Source of the DNA: Cryptosporangium aurantiacum
GTDB lineage: Bacteria > Actinomycetota > Actinomycetes > Mycobacteriales > Cryptosporangiaceae
Direction of reading: 5' to 3'
Assembly (NCBI RefSeq): GCF_900143005.1
Contig: NZ_FRCS01000001.1
Location: 620,001-684,000 of the forward strand
Length of the DNA stretch: 64,000 nt
The notes under the pieces are model-generated. The model searched no databases. It worked only from the letters and a program-made list of their open reading frames with translations, and was not told where the DNA came from. A program made the translations under genes and the position numbers. Positions 35,907 to 44,316 of this stretch are shown piece after piece (the first letter of the stretch is position 1; every line of letters begins with the position of its first letter).

Positions 35907-36821
35907 ATGAGCGCCGAACTACGGCGGCCGTTCGGCCGCTTCCTCACCGCCATGATCACGCCCTTCACGGCGGACGGATCGCTCGACCTCAAAGGCGCCC
36001 AGAAGGTCGCAGAACACCTCATCGACGTGGCGGGCAACGACGGCCTGATCGTCAACGGAACCACCGGCGAGGCGCCGACGATGACCGATGCCGAGAAGGA
36101 GTCGGTGCTCCGCGCGGTCGTCGAGGCCGTCGGCGACCGGGCGACGATCGTCGCCGGGGCCGGCAACAACGACACCCGCCACTCGGTGGAGCTCGCCCGG
36201 ACCGCGGAGAAGGCGGGTGCCGACGGGCTCCTCGTCGTCTCGCCGTACTACAACAAGCCGCCGCAGGCGGGTCTGGAACGGCACGTCCGCACGATCGCGG
36301 ACGCGACCGGCCTGCCGGTGATGCTGTACGACATCCCGCACCGCACCGGCGTGGCGTTCGCCACCGAGACGCTGATCGCGCTCGCCGAGCACCCGCGGGT
36401 GGTCGCGGTGAAGGACGCCAAGGGCGACCTCGCCGCGAGTGCCGAGGTGATCGCCGGGTCCGACCTGGCGTACTACAGCGGCGACGACATCCTGACGCTG
36501 CCGCTGCTCTCGGTCGGCGCGGTGGGTGTCGTCAGCGTGACCGGGCACCTGGTCGGTCCACGCATCCGCGAGATGATCGACGCGTTCGAGCGCGGCGACG
36601 TGGCGGCCGCGCGCACGCTGCACCAGGGCATGCTCCCGGTCGACGTCGGCGTGTTCCGCACCCAGGCGGCGATCCTGACGAAGGCTGCTTACAACTTGCT
36701 CGGCCTGCCCGCCGGGTCCGTGCGTTCGCCGCTCGTCGATGCGACCGCAGAACAAATCGCGACGCTTCGCAGTGACCTCGCCCGTGGCGGCGTGGTGCTC
36801 GGCGATGAGGAGGCCGCATGA
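35907..36821 (+). CDS. dapA: 4-hydroxy-tetrahydrodipicolinate synthase DapA
   Basis: 304 aa. Condenses pyruvate with aspartate semialdehyde in lysine/diaminopimelate synthesis. A TIM barrel with GTTGE (51-55), Tyr141 (YDIPHRTG) and Schiff-base Lys169 (VAVKDAKGD). The frame is open upstream, but that part is a shadow of thyX. It overlaps rnj by ATGA, a pairing widespread in actinobacteria. Confidence 0.97.
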   Translation: MSAELRRPFGRFLTAMITPFTADGSLDLKGAQKVAEHLIDVAGNDGLIVNGTTGEAPTMTDAEKESVLRAVVEAVGDRATIVAGAGNNDTRHSVELARTAEKAGADGLLVVSPYYNKPPQAGLERHVRTIADATGLPVMLYDIPHRTGVAFATETLIALAEHPRVVAVKDAKGDLAASAEVIAGSDLAYYSGDDILTLPLLSVGAVGVVSVTGHLVGPRIREMIDAFERGDVAAARTLHQGMLPVDVGVFRTQAAILTKAAYNLLGLPAGSVRSPLVDATAEQIATLRSDLARGGVVLGDEEAA

Positions 36822-38578
36822 CCGTTGCATCCCCCGACAAAGGCTCGCGGCGAGGCCGGGGTGGTCCAGCAGCGGTCGGAGGTGTCGAGGCGATGACGGT
36901 TCCGGCGGACCTCGGCCCGCCGCCGCCGCTTCCGGCCGGAGGGCTGCGTGTGCTGCCGCTCGGTGGCCTGGGCGCGATCGGCCGCAACATGACGGTGTTC
37001 GAGGCCGAGGGGCGGTTGCTGATCGTCGACTGCGGTGTCCTCTTCCCGGAAGCGGACCAGCCGGGCGTCGACCTGATCCTGCCGGACTTCACGCCGATCG
37101 CCGACCGCCTGGACGACGTCGAGGCGATCGTCCTCACGCACGGACACGAGGACCACATCGGCGGGGTGCCGTACCTGCTGCGCCTCAAGCCGGACATCCC
37201 GCTGGTGGGCTCGCGCTTCACGCTCGCGCTGATCGAGGCCAAGCTCCGCGAACACCGGATCGAGCCGTACAGCCTGACCGTGCGGGAGGGGCAGGCCGAG
37301 CAGCTCGGCCCGTTCGGCTGCGAGTTCTTCGCGGTCAACCACTCGATTCCGGACGCGCTTGCGGTGGCGATCCGGACGGCGGCGGGCACCGTGCTGCACA
37401 CCGGTGACTTCAAGATGGACCAGCTGCCGCTCGACGGCAGGCTGACCGACCTCGGCGGCTTCCACCGAATCGGACGCGAGGGCGTCGACCTGCTGCTCTC
37501 GGACTCGACGAACGCCGAGGTGCCGGGCTTCGTCACCGCGGAGCGCGAGATCGGTCCGGTCCTCGATGACCTGTTCCGGAACGCCACCAAGCGCATCATC
37601 GTGGCGAGCTTCGCGTCTCACGTCCACCGTGTGCAGCAGGTGCTGGACGCGGCGCACGCGCACGGCAGGCGGGTCGCGTTCGTCGGCCGGTCGATGGTGC
37701 GGAACATGGGCGTGGCCCGTGACCTCAAGCTGCTCCGGATCCCCGAGGGCCTGGTCGTGTCGCTCGACGACGCGGCCAGCCTGCCGCCGGAGCGGGTCGT
37801 GTTCATGTCGACCGGCTCCCAGGGCGAACCGATGAGCGCGCTCGGACGGATGGCGTCCCGCGACCACCGGCACATCACGATCGAGCCCGGCGACACGATC
37901 ATCTTGGCGTCGTCGTTGGTGCCCGGTAACGAGTCGGCGGTCTACCGCGTCATCAACGGGCTGGCCCGGTGGGGCGCGAACGTGATCCACAAGGAAGTGG
38001 CCAAGGTTCACGTCTCGGGTCATGCGCCGGCCGGTGAGCTGCTGTACCTGCTGAACGCGGTGCGGCCGCGCAACTTCATGCCGGTGCACGGCGAGTGGCG
38101 GCACCTGCAGGCGCATGCGCGCCTGGCGGGCCAGACCGGTGTGCCGGACGACCGGATCGTGCTCTGTGCGGACGGTGACGTCGTCGACCTGGTGGACGGC
38201 GTCGCGCGGATCACCGGCCACGTCGAGAACCACTACGTCTACGTGGACGGTCTGGCGGTCGGCGACGTCGGCGAGACCGCGCTGACCGAGCGGCGGATCC
38301 TCGGTGACGAGGGTTTCATCGCGGTGACCGTGGTCGTGGACGAGGCCACCGGCAAGGTCGTCGGCGGCCCGTTCGTCGCCGCCCGTGGGTTCGCCGACGA
38401 CCCGACGGCGTTCGACCCGGTGCTACCGCTGATCGAGCAGGCGTTGGACTCCGCCGCGGCCGACGGAGTCATCGAGCCTCGCCAGCTGCAGCAGACCGTG
38501 CGCCGCACGGTCGGGCGCTGGGTGTCGGACACCTATCGGCGCCGCCCCATGATCGTCCCGACCGTGCTCGAGGTGTGA
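36818..38578 (+). CDS. rnj: ribonuclease J
   Basis: 586 aa. Metallo-beta-lactamase/beta-CASP nuclease with 5'-3' exo- and endonuclease activity on mRNA and pre-rRNA. The zinc motif HGHEDH is at residues 108-113. About 25 extra N-terminal basic residues precede a second Met at residue 26, a possible alternative start. The C-terminal domain ends in the conserved RRPMIVPTVLEV. The last 48 bases are partly duplicated downstream. Confidence 0.97.
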   Translation: MTVASPDKGSRRGRGGPAAVGGVEAMTVPADLGPPPPLPAGGLRVLPLGGLGAIGRNMTVFEAEGRLLIVDCGVLFPEADQPGVDLILPDFTPIADRLDDVEAIVLTHGHEDHIGGVPYLLRLKPDIPLVGSRFTLALIEAKLREHRIEPYSLTVREGQAEQLGPFGCEFFAVNHSIPDALAVAIRTAAGTVLHTGDFKMDQLPLDGRLTDLGGFHRIGREGVDLLLSDSTNAEVPGFVTAEREIGPVLDDLFRNATKRIIVASFASHVHRVQQVLDAAHAHGRRVAFVGRSMVRNMGVARDLKLLRIPEGLVVSLDDAASLPPERVVFMSTGSQGEPMSALGRMASRDHRHITIEPGDTIILASSLVPGNESAVYRVINGLARWGANVIHKEVAKVHVSGHAPAGELLYLLNAVRPRNFMPVHGEWRHLQAHARLAGQTGVPDDRIVLCADGDVVDLVDGVARITGHVENHYVYVDGLAVGDVGETALTERRILGDEGFIAVTVVVDEATGKVVGGPFVAARGFADDPTAFDPVLPLIEQALDSAAADGVIEPRQLQQTVRRTVGRWVSDTYRRRPMIVPTVLEV

Positions 38579-38663
38579 CTCAGGGTGTGACTCAGTAGGG
38601 GCGGGCGGCTGTCGGCGCCGCCCCATACTGAGTCGCGCGGACCGTGCTCGAGGTGTGACCCAG
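38536..38663. repeat. partial duplication of the rnj 3' end
   Basis: TCGGCGCCGCCCCAT and ACCGTGCTCGAGGTGTGAC each occur at the end of rnj (38536-38550, 38561-38579) and again past the stop (38612-38626, 38641-38659). The bases between the two blocks differ in length (10 and 14). GTGTGACTCAG is also repeated in tandem just after the stop. Confidence 0.8.
38589..38634. terminator. bidirectional hairpin after rnj
   Basis: Arms 38589-38604 (GACTCAGTAGGGGCGG) and 38618-38634, complementary except for one bulged base, around a 13-base loop. It lies between rnj and a convergent small gene and is embedded in the duplicated sequence. Confidence 0.6.
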
Positions 38664-38677
38664 TAGGGGTCGGCGGC

Positions 38678-38848
38678 TCAGTATGGCCGGCGGCCGCCGC
38701 TGCTTCCGCCGCCGCGGAGACGGTCGGTGAGCTTGCGGAGCTTCTGCTGGTTGCCCGGCTTCGACAGCTCGCGCTGGGCCTGGTTCATCAGTTTCTGGCC
38801 CTGCGGGGTCCGAGCGAACGACTTGAGCTTGTTGATTATCGACGCCAT
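38678..38848 (-). CDS. small basic protein, conserved downstream of rnj
   Basis: 56 aa from ATG 38848, with AGGAGG upstream. MASIINKLKSFARTPQGQ starts a mostly helical Lys/Arg/Gln-rich protein ending in a Gly/Ser/Arg tail. Small proteins of this kind (ASIINKLKxFxRSPQG) are frequent in actinobacteria. No function is known; a nucleic-acid-binding role is a guess from composition. Confidence 0.75.
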   Translation of the reverse strand: MASIINKLKSFARTPQGQKLMNQAQRELSKPGNQQKLRKLTDRLRGGGSSGGRRPY

Positions 38849-39031
38849 CGTGGTGCCTCCTGTGGTGGAGCGGGTGGGTTCCGCTGCTCCGATCGCGGTG
38901 CAGCAGGGTTTCCCGCTTTCCAGGAAACAACGCTCGAACAACTCGTAATCGTTCCACTACCCAGCGTGGTATGACGCGGGGACCGGCGCGGCAGCGCGGC
39001 ACACGGGTGTCGGCACGATACGGTCGTCACC

Positions 39032-41635
39032 ATGGCTGGTGGTGGTTCCCGCGCGTCCGGATCGAATACGGTCGGAGCGAAGAACGGATCCGCGAAGAAG
39101 GCTGCCCCCCGGAAGGCCACCACCGGTAAAGCCGCCCCGCGCAAGGCGTCCGGACGGCCCGCCGCCGCCCGCAACGGCGCCAAGGCCCCGGCGAAGCGGA
39201 CGTCCGCGCGCGCCAAGGCTCCGTCCCGGGTACCCGGCCCGGGCCAGGCCGCCGGAAAGATCCTCGTCAACACCTGGCTGTTCGCCGCCCGCGGCGTCGG
39301 GGGAGCCGTCCGGGCCGCCGGGCGCCAGGCGTCCACGGCCCGCGACCTCCCGGCCGAGCATCGCCGCGACGGTGCGGGCCTCGTCGTCCTGGCCATCGCG
39401 ATCGTCGCGGCCGCCGCACTCTGGTTCGACGCGGGCGGCCCGACCGGCGAGCTGACCCGGATGGCAGTCCGGTGGCTGTTCGGCTCGCTCGCGGTCGCGC
39501 TGCCGGTGCTGTTCGGCGCCGCCGCGGTCCGGATGATGCGGACACCGGCCGACCCCGAGCACCGCGGCCGGATGATCGTCGGTTGGTCCGCGCTGACGAT
39601 CGGTTTACTGGGCCTGTTCCACCTGGGCGCCGGTGACGCCGCCGACCGCGACACCTGGACGCACGCCGGCGGCGTGATCGGCCGGTTCGCCGCCGGTCCG
39701 CTGGTCACCGCGGTCACCGCCTGGGTGGCGATCCCGATCCTGGTCCTCGTCGTGATCTTCGGCGTGCTGGTGATCACCGCGACGCCGATCGCCGCGATCC
39801 CCGCTCGCCTCGACCAGCTCTGGGGCCTGACCCAGGGCCGGGTGCGCGCGCTGCCGCCGGACCTCGAAGGCGAGGACGTCGGCCTGGACGTCGTCGACGA
39901 CGTCGTGACGCCCCGGCCACGGCGCCGCAGGCGCGCCGCCGACGGCATGTCGCCGGACACCGGCCCCGTCGGCGACCCGGAGGAGACCGGAGCGGTCCGC
40001 CGGACCGGTCCGGACAGCGTCCCCGCGCCGCGCGCCGGAGCCAAGCGCGCCACCGCACCGGTCTCGCCGGCGGACGTGCCGGCCACCCCGCCGCGCGCGG
40101 TCCCGGAGCACACCCCGGCGCCCACCCGCTCCGAGCAGCTCGCGCTCAGCGCCACCGAGGGCGACTACCGGCTGCCGCCACCGACGCTGCTCTCTTCTGG
40201 CCCGCCCGCGAAGACCCGCAGCCGCGCCAACGACACCGTGATCGCGGCGCTGACCGGCGTGTTCGAACAGTTCGACGTGGACGCTGCGGTCACCGGCTTC
40301 ACCCGCGGCCCGACCGTGACCCGGTACGAGATCGAGCTCGGTCCGGCCGTGAAGGTCGAACGCATCACGCAGCTCTCCCGGAACATCGCGTACGCGGTCA
40401 AGTCGCCGGACGTCCGGATCATCAGCCCGATCCCCGGGAAGTCGGCGGTCGGCGTCGAGATCCCGAACACCGACCGGGAGACCGTCGCGCTCGGCGACGT
40501 CCTGCGCAGCCACGTGGCGACCAGTGACGAGCACCCGATGCTGGTCGGTCTCGGTAAGGACATCGAGGGCGGCTACGTGGTGGCCAACCTCGCGAAGATG
40601 CCGCACCTGCTGGTCGCGGGCGCCACCGGCGCCGGTAAGTCGAGCTTCATCAACTGCCTGATCACCAGCATTCTGTCGCGCGCCACCCCGGATGAGGTGC
40701 GGCTGGTCCTGATCGACCCGAAGCGGGTCGAGCTGACGCTGTACGAGGGCGTGCCGCACCTGGTGACGCCGATCATCACGAACGCGAAGAAGGCCGCGGA
40801 CGCGCTGCAGTGGGTCGTCCGCGAGATGGACATGCGGTACGAGGACCTGGCCGCGAACGGTGTCCGCCACATCGACGACTTCAACAAGCGGGTGAAGAGC
40901 GGCAAGATCGTCGCCCCTCCCGGCAGCGAGCGGGTCTACCGCCCGTACCCGTACCTGCTGGTGATCGTCGACGAGTTGGCCGACCTGATGATGGTGGCGC
41001 CGCGCGACGTCGAGGACGCGATCGTGCGGATCACGCAGCTCGCGCGTGCCGCCGGTATCCACTTGGTACTGGCCACACAGCGGCCGTCGGTGGACGTCGT
41101 CACGGGTCTGATCAAGGCGAACGTGCCGTCGCGGCTGGCGTTCTCGACGTCGTCGCTGGCCGACTCCCGGGTCATCATCGACCAGCCGGGCGCGGAGAAG
41201 CTGGTCGGCCGCGGTGACGGGCTGTTCCTGCCGATGGGCGCGAGCAAGCCGATCCGGATCCAGGGCGCCTGGGTCACCGAGAACGAGACCGCGGCTGTCG
41301 TCAAGTTCTGCAAGGAGCAGCGCGAGCCGGAGTTCCGGGAGGACGTCACCGCGCCGACGGCGTCCAAGAAGGAGATCGACGAGGACATCGGCGACGACCT
41401 CGACCTGCTCTGCCAGGCGGTGGAGCTGGTCGTGACGACGCAGTTCGGGTCGACGTCGATGCTGCAGCGCAAGCTGCGCGTCGGGTTCGCCAAGGCGGGC
41501 CGGCTGATGGACCTGATGGAGACGCGTGGTGTGGTCGGGCCGTCGGAAGGGTCGAAGGCCCGTGACGTCCTGGTGAAGCCCGACGAGCTGGACTCGGTCC
41601 TCACGATCCTCCGCGGCGGGGCCGCGGAGGAATGA
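39032..41635 (+). CDS. ftsK: DNA translocase FtsK/SpoIIIE
   Basis: 867 aa. Pumps chromosomal DNA during division. A Lys/Ala-rich histone-tail-like N-terminus (1-70), four membrane helices (about 110-260), a variable Pro/Arg linker (280-370), then alpha/beta motor domains with Walker A GATGAGKS (about 530-537) and Walker B LLVIVDELADLM. The C-terminal gamma winged helix (TSMLQRKLRVGFAKAGRL) reads KOPS-type sequences. Confidence 0.96.
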   Translation: MAGGGSRASGSNTVGAKNGSAKKAAPRKATTGKAAPRKASGRPAAARNGAKAPAKRTSARAKAPSRVPGPGQAAGKILVNTWLFAARGVGGAVRAAGRQASTARDLPAEHRRDGAGLVVLAIAIVAAAALWFDAGGPTGELTRMAVRWLFGSLAVALPVLFGAAAVRMMRTPADPEHRGRMIVGWSALTIGLLGLFHLGAGDAADRDTWTHAGGVIGRFAAGPLVTAVTAWVAIPILVLVVIFGVLVITATPIAAIPARLDQLWGLTQGRVRALPPDLEGEDVGLDVVDDVVTPRPRRRRRAADGMSPDTGPVGDPEETGAVRRTGPDSVPAPRAGAKRATAPVSPADVPATPPRAVPEHTPAPTRSEQLALSATEGDYRLPPPTLLSSGPPAKTRSRANDTVIAALTGVFEQFDVDAAVTGFTRGPTVTRYEIELGPAVKVERITQLSRNIAYAVKSPDVRIISPIPGKSAVGVEIPNTDRETVALGDVLRSHVATSDEHPMLVGLGKDIEGGYVVANLAKMPHLLVAGATGAGKSSFINCLITSILSRATPDEVRLVLIDPKRVELTLYEGVPHLVTPIITNAKKAADALQWVVREMDMRYEDLAANGVRHIDDFNKRVKSGKIVAPPGSERVYRPYPYLLVIVDELADLMMVAPRDVEDAIVRITQLARAAGIHLVLATQRPSVDVVTGLIKANVPSRLAFSTSSLADSRVIIDQPGAEKLVGRGDGLFLPMGASKPIRIQGAWVTENETAAVVKFCKEQREPEFREDVTAPTASKKEIDEDIGDDLDLLCQAVELVVTTQFGSTSMLQRKLRVGFAKAGRLMDLMETRGVVGPSEGSKARDVLVKPDELDSVLTILRGGAAEE

Positions 41636-41673
41636 GCGGCGGCGCCGCCGGAGTCAGCGGCGCCACCCGGGAG

Positions 41674-42336
41674 TCACGCGGGGCGGGCTGCCGCCAGAGC
41701 CGCGGCGCGCGCGCCCACCTCCGCCGGGGTGAGGACCTCGCCGGCCACGACGACGGCCTCGAACTGCGTCAGCGGGATGCGCTCGAACAGGGGCGATCCG
41801 AGCGTCTCGAAGACGTCCTGCGGCACGATCCGGTCCGGCGTCGTGACCACGACCGTCGGCAGACGCTCCGCCAGGTCACGCGTGCCGACGATGTTGAGGA
41901 TCTCGGTGGGCCCCACGGCGTCGGCCCCGGCAAGCCCGGTGGCCGCCGCCTCGGGCCGGTTCTCCGGTGCGCCGCCCAGCCGGGCCAGCAGACGCCGGGT
42001 GGTCCCGCTGCTCGGTGCGCTGACGAACCCCCCGTCTCGTCCGGCCAGGAGCCGGTATGCGGTGTCCACCGCCGCCTGGGCGTCCCGCTCCAGACGTGCG
42101 GCGAACCGAGGTAGCTCGATGCGCGGGTCGCCGGTCTCGAGCAGGCGCTCCAGATGCCACAGGCTCGCGTAGCCGGACAGCTCGCGCCGCAGAAAACGAA
42201 GACAATGCGCTACGAGTTCTGAATGATCCGCGATTTCTTCGAGTTCGGAAATGGCGCGCAATGTGACTCCGGTACAGCCGACGTCGCGGACCGAGGTCAG
42301 TGCGACAAGTCTCGGGGGAATATTTTCCACTGTCAC
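41674..42336 (-). CDS. IF2B/MtnA-like fold protein, shortened (function unknown)
   Basis: 220 aa, GTG start. A helical N-terminal half (1-105) precedes FVSAPSSGTTRRLLARL and GADAVGPTEILNIVGTRDLA, which match the phosphate-binding SS and GADAV-N-GT segments of eIF2B-alpha, MtnA and ribose-1,5-bisphosphate isomerases. The usual ESRP strand and catalytic Cys region between them are missing. Family members isomerise sugar phosphates or sense nucleotides. It is divergent from the NDK-like gene across a region with paired inverted repeats. The assignment is remote. Confidence 0.55.
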   Translation of the reverse strand: MTVENIPPRLVALTSVRDVGCTGVTLRAISELEEIADHSELVAHCLRFLRRELSGYASLWHLERLLETGDPRIELPRFAARLERDAQAAVDTAYRLLAGRDGGFVSAPSSGTTRRLLARLGGAPENRPEAAATGLAGADAVGPTEILNIVGTRDLAERLPTVVVTTPDRIVPQDVFETLGSPLFERIPLTQFEAVVVAGEVLTPAEVGARAAALAAARPA

Positions 42337-42399
42337 CCTGCGACCTTTCCGATCAGGTAGGAGTTCGCCGGGGAACTAAGCTACCGTCGAGGGTGACAG
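42330..42399. promoter_or_regulatory. paired 10-bp inverted repeats in a divergent promoter region
   Basis: CTGTCACCCT (42330-42339) and AGGGTGACAG (42390-42399), perfect and 50 bases apart. The left copy covers the start codon of the IF2B-like gene. The right copy lies just past TACCGT (42382-42387), a candidate -10 of the NDK-like gene, and includes the GTG of a 9-codon ORF (42393-42422). They are likely half-sites for one regulator, or the shared 5' ends of two transcripts. Confidence 0.5.
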
Positions 42400-42505
42400 C
42401 GACTTCATCCACCGTCGACTAAAGCCGATGCTGCCCGAATACGTGAACGCATCGCGCCGGGTCGACTCCTCGGCGCGACGAGCTTCCCCGCGCTGTGCTG
42501 GGACG

Positions 42506-43546
42506 ATGACACTGTTCACTCTGGACACCCACCGACCTGTCTGGGAGGTCACGGTGGCTCAGCCGGACGAATTCGGCTCCACTCCGGTATCAGAAATCGT
42601 GCATCTGGACTCCGTTGTTATTCCGGCTCCGGTGGACGCGCGATTGGCTCGGTCAACCGGTAAACGGCGACTCTATTCCGTCGACACCTATTACCGGGAC
42701 TCGTGGGAGGATTTATTGCGTATCGGCGGTTCGGATGCGGTCGGAATCGCGGCACGCCACGCGTTTCTCCTGCTCAAGCCCGACGCGGTGGTGCGGAGGA
42801 GGCTGGTGCCCGCGCTGGAATGGCTGACGGCGCGTGGATGGCGGGTCGTGCACGCTCGGCGGTTCCGCGTTCACCGCTGGGCGGTCCGTGCGTTCTGGCA
42901 GTACCAGTGGAACACCGCGTCCCGTGATCGCCGGGAGATGGCCGACCTCTACATGTCCGCGACCGACTCGCTGGTGCTCCTGCTCCGGGCGCCGCACGAC
43001 GACGAGTGGGCGTCCACGATCCTCACCGGGGACAAGGGGTCCTCCGACCCGGCACGCTGCCGGCCCGGTCAGCTCCGGCACACCCTGGGGACGCTCAACC
43101 AGCAGCTGAACCTCGTGCACAGCGCGGACGAGCCGGTGGATCTCGTCCGGGAGGTCGGGATCTGCTGCACCGCCTCGGAACGCACCGCCGTCTACCGCGC
43201 GCTCGTCGACGGGGTGGACGCGGTCGACGGCGCCCTCGACCTGGCTCGCCGGATGGAGGCCGAGCACGAGCCGCTCGACCTGTCGCTGGCCGGAACCGTC
43301 GCCCGCCTGGCCGGCCGCGTGGACGGCACCGGAGAGCGCGCGCTGCTCCACCGCCGGCTCACCGGGTTGCTGGACGGGCGGCCGAGCGACTGGCGCGAAC
43401 TCATCACCCTCGCCGACCGGGCCGGGGTGGCGCTGTCCCGCTGGGACCGGGTGGTGCTGGGCACGTACCTGCTGGTTCCGACGCTGCCGGGCGTCGTCCC
43501 GCTGGTGCCGGACGCGTCGGCGACCGGCGTCGCCGTGCCTCAGTAG
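42506..43546 (+). CDS. protein with nucleoside-diphosphate-kinase-like domain (function unknown)
   Basis: 346 aa from ATG 42506; ATG 42428 would add 26 residues. Residues 85-222 read like NDK: LLLKPDAV at 88-95, a Phe/Val-rich core, the TGDKGSSDP and GQLRHTLG segments, and NLVHSAD with His205 at the place of the phosphorylated His. About 85 N-terminal residues and 125 C-terminal helical residues are not part of NDK. Codon 70 is TTA and third-position G/C is low over the first 80 codons, unlike the neighbours. It ends 7 bases inside the convergent deformylase gene. Confidence 0.65.
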   Translation: MTLFTLDTHRPVWEVTVAQPDEFGSTPVSEIVHLDSVVIPAPVDARLARSTGKRRLYSVDTYYRDSWEDLLRIGGSDAVGIAARHAFLLLKPDAVVRRRLVPALEWLTARGWRVVHARRFRVHRWAVRAFWQYQWNTASRDRREMADLYMSATDSLVLLLRAPHDDEWASTILTGDKGSSDPARCRPGQLRHTLGTLNQQLNLVHSADEPVDLVREVGICCTASERTAVYRALVDGVDAVDGALDLARRMEAEHEPLDLSLAGTVARLAGRVDGTGERALLHRRLTGLLDGRPSDWRELITLADRAGVALSRWDRVVLGTYLLVPTLPGVVPLVPDASATGVAVPQ

Positions 43547-44076
43547 TTTCCGGCCGCCTCGGTGGCGCGGTAGTGCTCGACCGGCATGAGCACGTCGGTC
43601 GCCGCCATCCGGTCGCAGTACAGGACGCCGTCCAGGTGATCGATCTCGTGCGCGACCAGCCGGGCGAGGCTGCCCTCGAAGCGGGTGGTGCGCGGCGTCC
43701 CGTCCAGAGCCTGTGATTCGACCACGAGGTGCACCGGACGCCGGACCTTGCCACGCACGTCGAAGAAGCTCAAGCACCCCTCGAACCGCACCTCGTCGGC
43801 CGCCGATCGGTGCACCACCCGCGGGTTGAGCAGGACGATCGGGCCGCGGACGTCGGGCGTGTGCACGATCGCCACCCGGCGGCCGAAGCCGATCTGTGGC
43901 GCGGCCAGTCCCATCCCCTTGCGGAAGGCGTGAACGGCCCGGACGTCAGCGGCCCGAGCCCGCAGCTCGGCCACGATCCGGCGGGCCACCGCCACCTCGG
44001 CGGGCAGGTTGAACTCGACGGTCGGCTCCCGGAGCAGCGGGTCGTCGTCGAGCTGGGCGATCCCCAGCCTCCGCAT
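43540..44076 (-). CDS. def: peptide deformylase (accessory type)
   Basis: 178 aa from ATG 44076; GTGs at 44133 and 44160 would extend it. Removes the formyl group from nascent proteins. All three motifs are present: GMGLAAPQ (54-61), EGCLS (99-103) and HEIDH (143-147), with metal ligands Cys101, His143 and His147. RFEGCLSFFDVRG and the Phe-containing loop resemble the second deformylases often found in actinobacterial accessory regions rather than the fmt-linked one. It overlaps the NDK-like gene tail to tail. Confidence 0.92.
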   Translation of the reverse strand: MRRLGIAQLDDDPLLREPTVEFNLPAEVAVARRIVAELRARAADVRAVHAFRKGMGLAAPQIGFGRRVAIVHTPDVRGPIVLLNPRVVHRSAADEVRFEGCLSFFDVRGKVRRPVHLVVESQALDGTPRTTRFEGSLARLVAHEIDHLDGVLYCDRMAATDVLMPVEHYRATEAAGNY

Positions 44077-44316
44077 GTCCCCACTGGATGCCGAGAGGTG
44101 GGGGAGGACCGGAGCCGGTCGAAAAGAATTCACTGTGACGCGGGAGGCGGGTGAGGTCACGGAAAGGCAGATTAGCGCCCCGATGTCGGGTCTCGCTGCC
44201 GCCCCACCGCCGCCCGGGGGGTCGTTCCGGACGCGAGAGGCGGATTCTCACGCATTCTCATGCCGCTGAGCACCCGGAGCGATTGCCTCCGATCGGCGAG
44301 CAAATCACTCTGGGGT

